A DNA stretch of 64,000 bases from Trebouxia sp. TZW2008 (taxonomy: Eukaryota > Chlorophyta > Trebouxiophyceae > Trebouxiales > Trebouxiaceae). The notes below the pieces were generated by a model. That model did not search any database. It was given only the letters and a program-made list of their open reading frames with translations, and was not told the origin of the DNA. Shown one piece after another: positions 22,578-34,157 of this stretch. How positions within the stretch are numbered: the stretch's first letter is position 1; each line of letters starts with the position of its first letter. Made by a program: the position numbers and the translations under genes. The stretch covers positions 100,930 to 164,929 of the forward strand of contig BDIU01000344.1 in NCBI GenBank assembly GCA_002118135.1. Reading direction: 5' to 3'.

Positions 22578-23221
22578 TCATATAGTGCATGACAGAACAG
22601 AAAGGAAAGAAAAGTCTTGGACGTCAGGCATAACAGCGGGAGTGTCTGTGAGCAGAAGCAGTTTGTGGTTTGCTGCTTTCAAAGCAGCGATCAGCAGAAA
22701 GATGACCCTGACATACCAACGTGGCGCTTCCCAGCATTTCGTTTCAATTCATTCCTGTTCGGCTGCAGCAGCATCTGACATTGTGCAATAGTACACGTCC
22801 CAATTTGATGCATGTGCTTTTGCTTGAGTTGACGTCTGCTATCTTTTTGAGGTGTTTTGGCCAACTGCCATCTAAGTGACTTGGCTCGTGGGGTGTCAAA
22901 GCAATTCATTTTGTTGCTTCACAGCCCAGGTGGCAAGCCTTACTAGTGGAAAGCCCTTGCATTGTCCTAACATTAACATACTATGACCAATCCAGAAGCA
23001 GAGGTGCTGCATCGGGGCATCTTAAAGCGCTGCAGCATGTACTGCAGTTGCAATTAATCCTCAGCCAGACCTGCGGGTGATGCAAACCTCTTGCATTTTG
23101 CTGATGCACTGATACGCATGAGATGCCAGTCAAGGGCTTTTACACCTGCAATTTCAAATTATCAAGACAAAGCAGACAAGGCCTGACACAGCTGAAACAC
23201 CGAGCGTCGCTAAGAGCAGGC
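22578..23221. other. Convergent spacer, dioxygenase / FAP100
   Basis: No gene seen; it holds the 3' ends of two converging genes. Confidence 0.5.
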
Positions 23222-26200
23222 CTAAGCAGCAAGCATGTCCTTGGCAAGGAACTGCTGCAACTCTGAGTCATCATCCTCATTGTCCTCATGCACTTGCACA
23301 GTCTTCCTGCGGGGCGGCTGACTTCTGAACATGACCGGCTTGCCTGTCTTCTTGAACACCGGCGCTGCAGCACGCTCCAATGCTCTTTTGACCCTGCTTT
23401 CCTGCATTACCACAGACAAGGAGTGGTCAAACATCAATCAAAAGTTTCCTTCATTCCCAGTTGATAAGGCAACAATTAAAAGTTTCCTCCGTTACCACAG
23501 ACAAGGATTGGCAAGGCAACAAGTAAAAGTTTCTTGCCAGCATAGCTTGTGACACACTGCGCAAGGCACCTGAGTGCAGACCAGACATGATCTCTGATGA
23601 CCAGTGATTGCGTCGCATCACTTGCATGGCATACACTGCAGCTGTCGATGTAGCAGCTTCACTTTCATGAAGGTCTTTTGCAACTTACCTGAATCAAAAT
23701 TCTGGCAGCCACTGACATGAATAGACATAAGCAATGTATCTTTTAGTATGTCATACACTGCTGCGCCCCATTGGCTGTGCTGCACACTGTTGCCATGTCC
23801 ATTCCAAAATCAACAGCTCATCGTCAGCGTGTTCAGAAAAGCTTCTGAAAATCAGTTGCAGACGCCAGGACTGGGCTTACATGCTCCTCTTTTTGCTGCA
23901 GAATCTTTTCCTCCCTAGTGACTTGGCGCCTGTCTTTTTCTCGCCCCTTTTCTGTGCTCTCCACCAGGTCCAGGGGTAGCCCATCTGCCAGGGTCAAGTA
24001 CTCCTCTAACCGTGTCTACACCAGAAAACAAATCTTCCATAATTTAGGCCAAAATTTGGTGAAAATACGATTGTTTTTTCCGTCTTTTGGCATCTTCCCT
24101 GTTTGGAGGAGACCAGAATGTTTCAGCCTTTGTGTGAAACAACTAGACTTAAAGTCTCTGCCATATGCAGTGCCTGTTTTGATTGAGCCACATGCAGTGT
24201 CTGGGACGACACAACAGCTGAGGCAGAAGTAGCTTGCATGAGGCACAACGACATGCACTTAGACGGCTGCTGCGAATACCATTGCCACTGCCATTGCCAT
24301 TGCCATTGCCATTGCCGTTGCCGTTGCCGTTGCGGTTGCCATTGCCATTGCCACCAGAGCAGACGCGAGGTTTACTGTGCCAGGTCATTCACTTGGCTTG
24401 CACTTATACAACCACATTTGGAATCAGTGCATCGACTTTGAATAGGGTCAACAAAATACCTCAATGTTGGTGAGCATCTGCAGGGTGCTAACAGTTGCAT
24501 CCCTGTCAAAGCCGCAGCGCTCATACACCTCAGCAATCTCGTCTGCCAGCTGATCCAGGGTGACCTCATGAGCACTGATGCCCATGCTCACCTCAAAATT
24601 TTGCTGTGCCCGCTCCTGCATGCCACATGCTGCTGCTGTTGATACTGATGCTTCCTGAACCGGGAGCAGAGCAGAGCAGGGCAGAGCAGGGCAGAGCAGA
24701 GCAGGGCAGAGCAGAGCAGGGCAGAGCAGGGCAGAGCAGAGCTCAGCACAGCATACTGACTGTTGCAGAAAGCAAGCCCTTAACAGAACGTAGTCAGAGA
24801 GCAGAGCAGGCAGACCTGCAGGACTTTGCCCTTCTCCATCTCAGCTTGAATGGTGAGGTCCAGGCGCGTCACCTGACGCCTCAACCCCTCACTCTCCCCA
24901 TCCATCCTCTCCTTCGTGCTCCTGCACATCAGACCCATTTCCACCATTTGACAAAGTAGTAAGCTGACATGTATACAGGTCACAATCTCCATCGGTGTGC
25001 TTTCAGGCCCTCACTTGCCCCAACCATCCTCTCCTTTGGCTTGACCAGGGCCATTTTCATTACTTCACAAACCCATAAACGCATGTACATACAGGAAACG
25101 ATTTACACGTTAGTGCTTTCAGGCCCTCACTCTCCCTGTCCATCCTCTCCTTTGTACTTCTGTCCAGCAGACCCAATTCCTTATTACTTCGTAGACTCAT
25201 AAATGGACATGTGCATTGGTGATGATTCACATATAGGTGCTTTCGGGCAGTGCAGGGTAAGCAGATCTTGCTGGAGCCAAGCCTGTGTCCGTCAGCCTGC
25301 AGCTGCCTCACGTTTCAATTTCATCCAATCTAAATGTGTGCTAGACAGGCTCAGCATACCCAGCTAGGTATGTACTGGAGCAATGAATTGTCTCCAACCA
25401 GTTTGGTCCTCAGCTGCGTCTTAGCTCTCGTCCAGTGGCCTCATAGCTTTCCCAGTGTATGTTTGTGAGAAAGACAATGCCACTTTAGCTGTCTGCATCA
25501 GCCCAAGTTGCAAAGTGTGAAGCACATCAGTGCTGTGCAAGCCTAAGCAAAGTCTGCCACTTGCAGACAGGATAGTGCTGAACTGCTGTAGTTATCTGCA
25601 GCTGCTGACCTGAATCTGGCACGCAGCTCCTCCAGGGCTTCTACAGACTCCTGAGCATTCTGGATGAGGAACAGATTCTGGGCACAAGTGTGCACAATTA
25701 ATGCATAAATTGCCTGCAAATACGGACTTGGACTAAACAATGCTGATTTGCTGACATCATAAGCAGTGGCTGACCTGAACTTGGCACGCAGCTCCTCCAG
25801 GGCTTCTTCAGACTCCTGAGCATTCTGGATGAGGAACAGATTCTGCTCCTCTAGCTGGGCATAGATGTGCCGCAGGGTGCGTGGGTCTTGGAAGTACATG
25901 GGTCCTTCCTCCTCTTCATGCTGCGCCCCAGCCACTGGAGCTGCAGGCTCCTACACAGGATGCGCAATTTATGCCTGACCCCGACTGGTTACTGAAGCGT
26001 GCACAGCGCATTTCATGTCAGTGCAAACGGAGCTGCACTGTCAAGGGAGCTGCAAGATCCTGTACAGCCCAAACAGCATTGCATGGATTGCCTTGAACAT
26101 TGTCTGATTTCAATGTTTGACCATTGAGCAGTTGGTTGATGGCCATTGGACAGGAGGAGCTTTGCTCAAGGCAACGGCAAAGCTGTGCTGCTGAAGCTGC

Positions 26201-29200
26201 AGGCTGCTGCACAGCTACATCAGCTACGTGACCGCATGCTCTGTATGTGATTGTGCTGTGAATAAACACACTCATATAGGGGGTAGCGGAAAGGCTTCTG
26301 CAAGGCCCCGAGTCAGCTGCAAAACGCTGACAGCTGTGTGACTCTGGTGTGGTGTGTGATTTGGTGCTGCGTTGCAAAACGATGCTCACCTTGGTGACTT
26401 TGCCGTAGTCAAGCTATGTTTGTGCTGCCTGTCCCCTTGCAAACTGAGCTGCTGTGTATCTACAGCAGGGCCATGCCCTCACAGCTGCAAGCTGGTACAG
26501 ACTGTCTGAAGTGTTCACTGTCATTGGTCTGTTGTCATTGACCCAGTGCAGGTGTTTCAAGTACTGTATGGTGGCTCCCAAGGACGCCCCCTTCCCCAAA
26601 AGTGGTGCATAAGCTTTCCTCTCATGAAAGAGAGTCACCTGCTGCTTGCTGCTGGCTTGCTAGTGGTGGACATCACCAGTGGGCGCACACACACCCTTCT
26701 GGTGTCAAGCTTCGCACATTCAGTCGGACTTGGAGAATGCGCAGGGTGTGTTCCTCAAATTCAAACAGATCAGGAAAAGGCAAGCTTTGTTTTGTCAGGC
26801 ATGCACAATGGAGTGCTGGGTTACCTTGAGGCGTAAGACCTCCTTGAGGGCAGCAGCGGTGTCCTTGATGGCTTGCTCAGCCCTCTCAGCTTCCTGCTGG
26901 GTGCGAGCGCTGGCAAACTCCTGCTCCGCCCTAGCCTTGGCAGCTGCATGGCACAACATTACGTCAGCCAAATGCAGCGCCCAGATAACATTCTCTTACT
27001 ACACAGCAAGACTAGACAGCTTCTTGCAGGAGCGTCACATGAGGTTGTCATTTGCCAGCAGCAGTTCCCATGCTGTTGAGCAGATGCAAGGCCTATCTGG
27101 TGCAATGCAACAGCTGCTAGGTGCCACACAGCAAAATTCTGATGGCTAGCTTAGCCAAGTAGTATATGGGCATGGTAGGGGGATGGAAATTTGGCAGTCG
27201 CTATTGCAACTTACTTTACCCTTGGCAGTCATCATCACAGCTTACCTTACCTTAACTTTGACATCCTGCTTCCTGGTGTTAAGGTTCTGCAGTGACCAAC
27301 ACAGCTTACCTCACCCTTGGCACCCTGTGCAGGCTTGAGTCTGAAGTTGTGCATTCACCAGCACAGCTTACCTTACCTTTGGCATCTTGTTTCTGCTTCT
27401 TCAGAGCTTCACACTCCAGCAGCCAGGCAGCATGGCGCTGCTGCTGGCGAGCCACCACAAGCTGCCGCTGCTGCTCCTGCCACTCAATAGGCGTCACAGA
27501 GTCCAAGAATTTCTGGTACCTCTTGCACTCCTCCACCTGCTCCTCGTACTTGTTCAGCTGGCTGCGGATGGTGGCCATGCTTGCATTCAGCCTCTTGATC
27601 TCCATCAGCTGCAGTCAGGGCAGAAAAAAGCACTTGATGGCAACTTTCTTTGCTGCTTGTGTCGCTCAATGGGCGTCACAGAGTCAAAGAACTTGTGGTA
27701 CCTCTTGCACTCCCTCACTTGCTCCTCATACTTGTTCAGCTGGCTGCAGATGGTGGCGCTGGTTGCTGCCTCTTGAGCAGCATTCCTGAGCTGCTTGCAC
27801 TCACAGAGAATCCTGTTATGACGCCTAACCGCAAAGACTGTTCTTGTATCCCAGGCTGCTTCTATAGGATAGGAGAGGCTCCCCTTACGATCCCTAACAG
27901 CATAGCCCCTCCTGTTCCTTTTCTTGGGTCTGTTTTTTGGGTCTTTCCAGTTTTCATAGAATGCTTTTGATTGTGCAGCGCACCTTGTCTTGCTTGAGCT
28001 TGGCCTCCACTTCAGCCTTCTTGATAGCTTCCTGCACCTTCTCATCATTCTCCTTCAAGAAAGCGTCAAAGCGCAGCGCATCCTCCTCCAGCATCTGCTC
28101 AGACTTCTTCAGTGCTTCTTCACGCTGCATCAAAGCATATAGATTCAACAGGCTGTAGTGTACTGCAACCTGCCTCGTCCTTAGGCGCTACTAGAGCTCA
28201 GCGTGCATTACTGACAGGCATTGCTTCTGAAGCTGAGGGTTGGTGTTGTCAGACCATGTGTCAGTGTGAGCAGTGGGCTGGCGCCTTGGCATGAGCAAGA
28301 GCATTGGCTTAGAATCGACACGTCTGCTCCTGCTTTGCGTAAACATCACACGAATTGGAAATCTGTGGTGCACAGCGCGTGCCTGCATCTTGGTACAACA
28401 CAAACCTCTGATCAAGACTGACACACAGGTGGAACTGAAATGCACACATTTTGCATGATGCTGTGAATGCTCAGCATGAACAAACCTGTAGTGCCCGCTC
28501 CTCCAGCTTTGTAATCTCTGCTCGTTTTGTGTCCAAGCTCATTTGTACCAGGAAAATTTCACGCTTCTTGGCGATGAAATCAGTCATGTTTTCCTTCTCC
28601 TGAGGGCGCCGGGTACTGGCAGGGGCTGCAGGAGGGGCTGCAGCAATTGCCCTGCAGTCACAGCCTGTCATAATGCTGCATAAGCACTGGCACACACAGA
28701 TCAAGGCTGCAGTGCTGAGTGACGTGACCCATGAGCAAAGGACATTCAGCAACTTGCCTGCTCCAAGAATATGTAAAGTAGCAGATTTGGAGATCCAATC
28801 AAATTCCGTTGAGCAGCAAATCATGCGTTGTTCGAGTGCACAACGAGTAGTCATGACAAGAGGAGAGGAACTGGTCCACAAGGGGGTCAACTGACACTAT
28901 GCTTGCGAAGAATTGATGTCAGGAAGCCACGCTCTGCTCTCCCAGCCAAATAATTTGGTAGTACTGCACACATACAGCAGCCAAAACACAATGCTAATCT
29001 CCAAACCCAAGCCAAGCATGCCTTGCTCACGAACAAAATCATTTTTGTTGACAATTTGCACTGCTGCAGTCTTGTCAGATAGGGGACTTTCAAAAAGTAG
29101 AAGGGGTACCTTTTTCTTGGCTCTGCCTTGCGAATAGGGTGCTCAAGGCCAACTTCCCTCACAACTGTAGCCTGGATTTGTGAAGAGAAGGTGGACTTCA

Positions 29201-29481
29201 TATGAACTGGAAGGCTGCGCATGCTTGCCATCAGCTGACTCCTCTGCTGCCGCTCAACCTCTTGTAGCATGAAGATTTCCTCATCACCTGGTAAGGCAAA
29301 GGGGTTGTCTTCAGGCGGCCTGCACATGGCACTCTGTTCAAGACTGATGCACCAAGATGGCTACAAATATGCCCAAGCAGGGTGGAAAACACTAGCTTCA
29401 GACTTACAAGTCTGGTGCAGGCGCAGCCGGTGCCGGAAGCCCTGGCATACTGCCAATCAGCTGGGAACCCCCTCTCAACAT
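23222..29481 (-). CDS. MIA1/FAP100 (CFAP100) homologue, inner-arm regulator
   Basis: Multi-exon gene. Exons in consistent phase include 29408-29481, 29110-29319, 28486-28651, 27984-28124, 27377-27608 and 26825-26943. Further exons lie near 26570-26640, 25785-25950, 24820-24930, 24473-24620 and 23900-24020, with the last ending at 23222. After a short Gly/Pro/Ala start comes NPFALPGDEEIFMLQEVERQ. The DUF4200 coiled coil follows (DFIAKKREIFLVQMSLDTKR; LKKSEQMLEEDALRFDAFLK; YEEQVEECKRYQKFLDSVTP), then MYFQDPRTLRHIYAQLEEQN and LIQNAQESEEALEELRAKF, typical of CFAP100. In Chlamydomonas MIA1/FAP100 and MIA2/FAP73 form a complex that regulates inner dynein arm I1. The acidic C-terminus ends KDMLAA. 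Exon-edge copies occur in at least four introns. Confidence 0.85.
24278..24356. repeat. Hexanucleotide repeat (CCATTG/CCGTTG)n
   Basis: About 13 units with C-to-G variants, in a FAP100 intron. It does not match any plant or algal telomere unit. Confidence 0.85.
24661..24752. repeat. Pentanucleotide-type minisatellite (GAGCAG/GGGCAG)
   Basis: About 90 bp of alternating AGAGC and AGGGC units in a FAP100 intron. Confidence 0.85.
24990..25185 (-). repeat. Copies of the FAP100 exon start STKERMDGESEGL
   Basis: The exon at 24820-24930 begins STKERMDGESEGLRR. Copies of this edge recur at about 25000-25050 and 25110-25175 (STKERMDRESEGLKA), upstream in transcription, at about 110-bp spacing. Confidence 0.65.
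25590..25685 (-). repeat. Downstream copy of a FAP100 exon end
   Basis: It encodes QNLFLIQNAQESVEALEEL and RARFRSAA, copying the end of the exon at 25785-25950 (QNLFLIQNAQESEEALEEL). It lies downstream in transcription, as expected for an exon-end copy. Confidence 0.7.
27190..27376 (-). repeat. About four copies of a FAP100 5' splice site
   Basis: The exon ending at 27377 (GATGCCAAAG|GTAAGGTAAGC) is followed by degraded copies of this junction at about 27314, 27250 and 27215, spaced 35-70 bp. Confidence 0.6.
27650..27790 (-). repeat. Upstream copy of the FAP100 DUF4200 exon
   Basis: SQLNKYEEQVRECKRYHKFF and DSVTPIE match SQLNKYEEQVEECKRYQKFL in the exon at 27377-27608. The copy is about 120 bp and open in frame, but lacks the rest of the exon. 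Confidence 0.7.
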
Positions 29482-30041
29482 CCTCTCAAGCTGCCTTGTT
29501 GCCTTGCTCGAGCTGCGCTAGTGAATCAGCAGCGGCAACACAGACAATCCTTTTGATTTTCTGCGATAGACGCAGCTATCCTGCGCGTTGCAAGTCACGG
29601 TACGTCGCTGCTTAGCCCTGACCTATCGACCTCTCAAGTCAGGTGGAAGCAGTATGCAAGGCGACTTAAAAATATGTCTTTTAGGCTGCACACTTAAACC
29701 GCTTACTAGCAGACAAGACTAGTTTGCGCGTGCTGTTAGCTCGCAAGTGCGTGAGGCTCGCTGTACTCGATCATGCGATGCAGGCGTTACAGGCGAAATT
29801 GTGGCTTTCAATTCGGAATTTGGCCGTCCACAGCAGTTGGGCTGGATGCTTCACCTGAGCCAGCGCCAGCGCATTGCAACGGTGTGGACCTGCCAGCGCC
29901 GTGCGCGCGTGCTGCTAGCGACAACAGCTGACTGCGCCGAGCACATTACGCACACGAAGTCAACGCTTTGACTCGCTACAACTCGATCAATCGCCATCTG
30001 TGTGCACTGACAACGCTGGACACACTGTCTTCGGCTTGTAT
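29482..30041. other. Divergent promoter region, FAP100 / MOZART2-like
   Basis: 560 bp between divergent start codons. It contains a + strand open frame at 29747-29971 that I cannot support as a gene. Confidence 0.4.
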
Positions 30042-30287
30042 ATGGTGGAGCCTGCAGTGCAAGTACAAAGCGTGTTGACGCCAGAGCAAAGATCTGATTT
30101 GCATCAACTGGCCGACGCGACTGGGCTTGATATACGGAGGGAGGCCCTCAACTCGATCATCGACTTACTGGCGGTCGGTGCAAAGCCACACAGCTTGGGT
30201 CCTATATTGCAAGCAATCTGTAAGCCGACAGCCGGGCCCACTTCTGCCAGACAGTCAACCTCAGATCAGCGACAGGGCAGTCAGTAA
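30042..30287 (+). CDS. MOZART2-like small gamma-tubulin complex protein
   Basis: Single exon, 81 aa, starting MVEPAVQVQSVLTPEQ. The core LHQLADATGLDIRREALNSI followed by IDLLAVGAKPHSLGPILQAI aligns with the helical region of MZT2 proteins (leucine-rich helix, GLD turn, then a helix ending in a Leu/Met-x-x-Met/Ile-Cys motif); MZT1 is less similar. MOZART proteins bind gamma-tubulin complex subunits and help place microtubule nucleation sites. The Ser/Thr/Gln tail is disordered. The stop codon is only 58 bp before the AP-1 mu start on the same strand. The assignment rests on length and helix pattern, so it is moderate. Confidence 0.6.
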   Translation: MVEPAVQVQSVLTPEQRSDLHQLADATGLDIRREALNSIIDLLAVGAKPHSLGPILQAICKPTAGPTSARQSTSDQRQGSQ

Positions 30288-30345
30288 CAGCTGTACCTTC
30301 AGCAAGCACAGCCTGCAGACACAACTGTAGCTGCTTGTCAGCATC

Positions 30346-33008
30346 ATGGCAGCATCAGCTCTGTTTGTGCTGGACCTCAAAGGTAGAGTTCTGCTATCAA
30401 GAGACTATCGAGGCGATGTCAATCCCAAACAAGCAGAGCGATTTATCACCAAGCTAAACGAACTAGAGGAAAGCGGCAGAGTCACCCCTGTCATTCTTGA
30501 TGAGGGTGTGTCATACATCTATGTCCAATACTCCAACCTCTACTTGCTGGCAGTAGCCAAAAACAACATCAATGCTGGTTCCATCCTGCTGTTTCTCCAC
30601 AAGTTGAAGGAGATCTTCACGCACTACTTTCAAGAGCTAGAAGAGGAGTCACTACGCGACAACTTCGTCATTGCCTATGAGCTGCTTGATGAGGTGTGCC
30701 AAGAAGTCTCTCAATAAGCTTTGTCTTGTACGCTTTCAACGCTTCAAGGTAGAGAGCTTCAATGCACAAAGACACGAGGCCTTATGTAATCAGTTATGGC
30801 TCAGGTCATGGATTTTGGCTATCCCCAGTTCACTGAAGCAAAGATCCTATCAGAGTACATCAAAACAGATGCTCACAAGATGGAGGTAAGTTGCGTTGCG
30901 TGGTTGAGCTGACTCCATGTTGAAACGCTAGCTTGCAACATCGCTTGATGAGCAGCATATGCAGCATTGGGGCTCTTCTGTGGTTGCCGAGAAATGAGTG
31001 ATGTGTTACAGGTGGCTGTCAAACCTCCCATGGCTGTCACAAATGCAGTATCATGGCGCAGTGAAGGCATCAAATACAAGAAGAATGAGGTGTTCTTGGA
31101 CGTGGTTGAGAGCGTCAACTTGCTGGTGAATAGCAATGGCACAGTTGTCAGATCTGAAGTGGTTGGGGCTTTGAAGATGCGAACCTTCCTTAGCGGCATG
31201 CCAGAATGCAAGCTTGGCCTAAATGACAAGGTATAGAAATTTCTCTATGTAACAACCGCTTTGGTTACCAAGGAGATGTCTTTTGTCCAGATTGTCCTTA
31301 CTGAGAGGTATTTAGAGGTATTATTATTGCAGTCAACATGCACTGATTGCTTCCATTGCAAGGTCCTAGCAAGATACTGTTCCCTTTGTCAGAGATACAT
31401 TGTATCATAATTTGCAGTGCTGACGCTGTCCCTGCTGTATGAGTCTGGCCAATAGCATTCAATATGCTATGGCGAGCATTTGCAAGTTCATGACTACAGA
31501 TCGCTCCACTATGGGCCCATTAAGCGTGCAGATCAATCTGTGATAAACGTCAACTTGCCAAGGTGCCTGTAGGTGCTGTTTGAAGCTCAAGGGCGTGGTG
31601 GCAAGAGCAAAGCTGTAGACCTAGAGGACATGAAGTTTCACCAGTGTGTCAGGCTGGCGCGGTTTGAGAATGACCGCACAATCTCCTTCATTCCTCCTGA
31701 TGGCGCCTTTGACCTCATGTGAGCCTGCTTTTCACTCTGCTCACATATCAAAGCATTGCTCAGGCAGCATGCAATGCTCTTCATTCATGCCTACATTGCA
31801 AATGCAGACAAGTTGCAACTTCAAGCAGAGAGCTTCATATCGCAATACCATTGGTAGACTATGCAGGTTCAGACTGTCTCAACAACTGCAGCCATATTGG
31901 TGTCATGCTGTCACACCCTTGTACTGAACATTGAGCATGCATGACAATCATGCAGGACGTACCGCCTGAGCCAAAATGTGAAGCCGCTGATTTGGGTGGA
32001 GTGCTTAGTTGAAAGGCATAGCCGCAGCAGAACCGAGTACATGGTCAAAGCTCGCAGCCAGTTCAAGGAGCGCAGTAGTGCAACAAATGTGGAGATTCTG
32101 CTGCCGCTGCCACCTGATGCCATCACACCTAATGTCAGAACGTCTCAGGTACGACCTGACGCGGTTGACATGACGGGTGGTTGGTGCTCATGCAAAGCAT
32201 GTGCTGTACATGCATGTACCTTGTCTCAGCACAAGAGAATTGTGACCAGCTTGGATTGTATTGCTTGATACATGTCATGCAGCATGTTGAACTATCCTAC
32301 TGGACGTACAAGCACCTGTAGAATGAGGACACCATTGTGATGCAGGGCGCAGCAGTGTACGCGCCAGAGAAGGAAGCTATGGTGTGGAAGATCAAAAACT
32401 TTCCAGGCGGCAAGGAGTTCCTGCTAAGATGCAAATTTGGCTTGCCAAGTGTAGAAGCAGAAGAAGAAGCCAAGGGCCGCATGCCACCCATCCGAGTCAA
32501 CTTTGAGATCCCCTACTTCACAGTGTCTGGCATTCAGGTCAGGCACTCATGCTCACATTAGCCGCTGACAAATTTCATGCCTGCAGTGCAATGCAGTTCT
32601 CACATCGTTAGGTGCTGTTATTGGCTTTGCCTGCAGTAAACTGCAGTGCTCATGTCATCACTTGCTGATCCTCTTATGCTTGCAGTATGCTGCAGTGCTC
32701 ACATCAACACCCGCTGTTACTGTTGATGCCTGCAATTCGCTGCAATGCTCATGTTAACAGCTGCCCTTAGTGTTGGTGCCTGCAGTTCTGTGCATCTTGA
32801 TGTGAGGTCAGGAGAGCTGCATAGCGCATCTATGCATTTCAACTGCAAGGACATGCAGGTCAATTTTTACTACAGCGTTCTGTGCTCAATGACTGGTCAA
32901 CACCTGTAGGTGAGGTATCTGAAGGTGATAGAGAAAAGTGGGTACCAAGCGTTACCATGGGTACGATATATCACCACAGGAGGGGAGTATGAGATCAGAA
33001 TGGCTTGA
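30346..33008 (+). CDS. AP1M: AP-1 clathrin adaptor complex, mu subunit
   Basis: Seven exons: 30346-30693, 30805-30885, 31012-31230, 31573-31718, 31956-32148, 32346-32537 (or from 32322), 32910-33008; 425 aa, the usual mu1 length. The longin-type N-terminus starts MAASALFVLDLKGRVLLSRD, followed by DNFVIAYELLDE and VMDFGYPQFTEAKILSEYIK. The mu homology domain has SWRSEGIKYKKNEVFLDVVE, ISFIPPDGAFDLM and the family end GYQALPWVRYITTGGEYEIR. AP-1 mu recognises tyrosine sorting signals at the trans-Golgi network. SWR..GI.YKKNEVFLD and the TGGEYE.R end favour mu1 over mu2 to mu5. Starting the sixth exon at 32322 would add eight residues not usual for the family. Confidence 0.95.
31232..31345. repeat. 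Copy C of the MITE-like repeat
   Basis: It starts TATAGAAATTTCTCTATGTA directly after the exon donor at 31230 and contains TTGTCCTTACTGAGAGG. It shares ends with copies B and D. Confidence 0.4.
32560..32790. repeat. Degenerate 60-bp tandem repeat in an AP1M intron
   Basis: About four units containing TGCCTGCAGT...CTGCAGTGCTCA...TGTTA. Confidence 0.65.
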
Positions 33009-33058
33009 AGTCTTAAGCATCCTGCAATAGTGTGATAGGCTCAGCTGGCTGAAATGCA

Positions 33059-33530
33059 TTATGCTTTTGCTGCCTTGGCTTCAGCAATCGAGCCTGCAAT
33101 GATTATAGCTGTGAGCATCTTATGCTTGCACGACTTGTGGACAGCTTTTGCTGGTACTGACTTCGCTTTGCCCTCTTTGGCCTGACTGTCTGCCCTTTGC
33201 AAGCACCGTGCTGCAATAGCCTTCACTAGGTGTGGTTTTGCAGCACTGCTTTTGCAAGTTCCGGTCGCAGATTGCCAGCTGTTGCAAAGTTTTTTTGCCA
33301 AAGCGGCATTCACTGCCAGAGCCGCAATGTTGCGCTTCAATTCTCTCACATTTTGCAAAGCGAAGTCCTAGGATGCTGCAAATGCATACGCAGGTCCTTT
33401 GTTATGCCGTAGAGTGTGATCACAGAATCCATCAACAACCTGTACTTCAGATGCTCTCCTGCCCTGTGACCATGGACTCTCAGTTTAGCACTTCCCAAAG
33501 TCGTAAACGTCTTCTTCCGCCCTGCAATTG
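33059..33530 (-). other. Uncertain minus-strand coding region, Ala/Lys-rich
   Basis: Two overlapping frames look partly protein-like. One (33350-33520) reads SAKLRVHGHRAGEHLKYRLL up to a possible AT|GTGAGA donor. The other (33059-33358) is Ala/Lys-rich (ELKRNIAALAVNAALAKKL, EAKAAKA end). I could not join them into one spliced gene, and I recognise no domain. It converges with AP1M. Confidence 0.25.
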
Positions 33531-33660
33531 AAATGGAGGCACTCGCGTTCTGGGCTCACACAGCGCACACGGAGAGACATTTTTCAAAGCGGTTTGCGCG
33601 CTGTCATGGCATGTTGTGCGAGCCCGTACCAGTGCAGATTGACTGAATGCACGCTCGACT

Positions 33661-34157
33661 ATGCTGGACCCACGATGCGGCCATGATCCTGTAGGGCCAA
33701 ATGATCAGCAATGCCTGCTGTGCAGCAGACGGGTGCGGAGATCGTATGTGACGCGACACACATGCTTGGACAGGCGATACAATTGCCAGCGTTTGCAGCC
33801 CTTGCAGATTCCGACAGGTGCGCGCTTGCGCTTCTGATGGAATTCGCACCTGCTTGAACGAAACAATTTCCTCGCGACGTGCAGAGTCTCGCAAAGCAGC
33901 CGATGATGCCCCTCATTCTGTGGAGTCACTCTCAGATGCAAGCAAACGAAAAGTGAACTCTGGTTTAGAGCGCACGAATGGCCAGCTATCATCTGAGCAA
34001 GATAGGTCAGGCACTGCCATAGGCACCAACCTTGTCATCAAGCTAGCTTTGCACATGATTGTGTTGTGTTGACAGTCCCGTGAGAGGCAAGAAGAAGAAG
34101 AGAGGGTTCTTTGAGGAATTGGAAGGAGTGACTACAAGAGTTGGACCAGATGCATGA
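33661..34157 (+). CDS. Small unrecognised basic protein with Cys/His cluster
   Basis: Three exons keep phase: 33661-33817, 33885-34005, 34076-34157; 119 aa. The N-terminal exon has CLLC followed after eleven residues by H-T-C and a later Cys (CLLC...RHTCLDRRYNC), which could bind zinc. The middle exon is Ser/Asp-rich and probably disordered. The C-terminus has a Lys cluster and an acidic-aromatic end: VRGKKKKRGFFEELEGVTTR. I do not recognise a family. The nuclear-type basic cluster suggests a nuclear protein, which is inference. Agreement of three intron phases supports it as a gene. The next gene (Kdo transferase) converges 700 bp away. Confidence 0.5.

Noticed and set aside
24278..24356. 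Interstitial telomere repeat
   Set aside because: The unit CCATTG does not match the TTTAGGG or TTTTAGGG types.
24234..24473. Cys-His repeat frame resembling a metal-binding protein
   Set aside because: Translation of the CCATTG hexanucleotide repeat; the opposite frame gives a Gly-Asn repeat.
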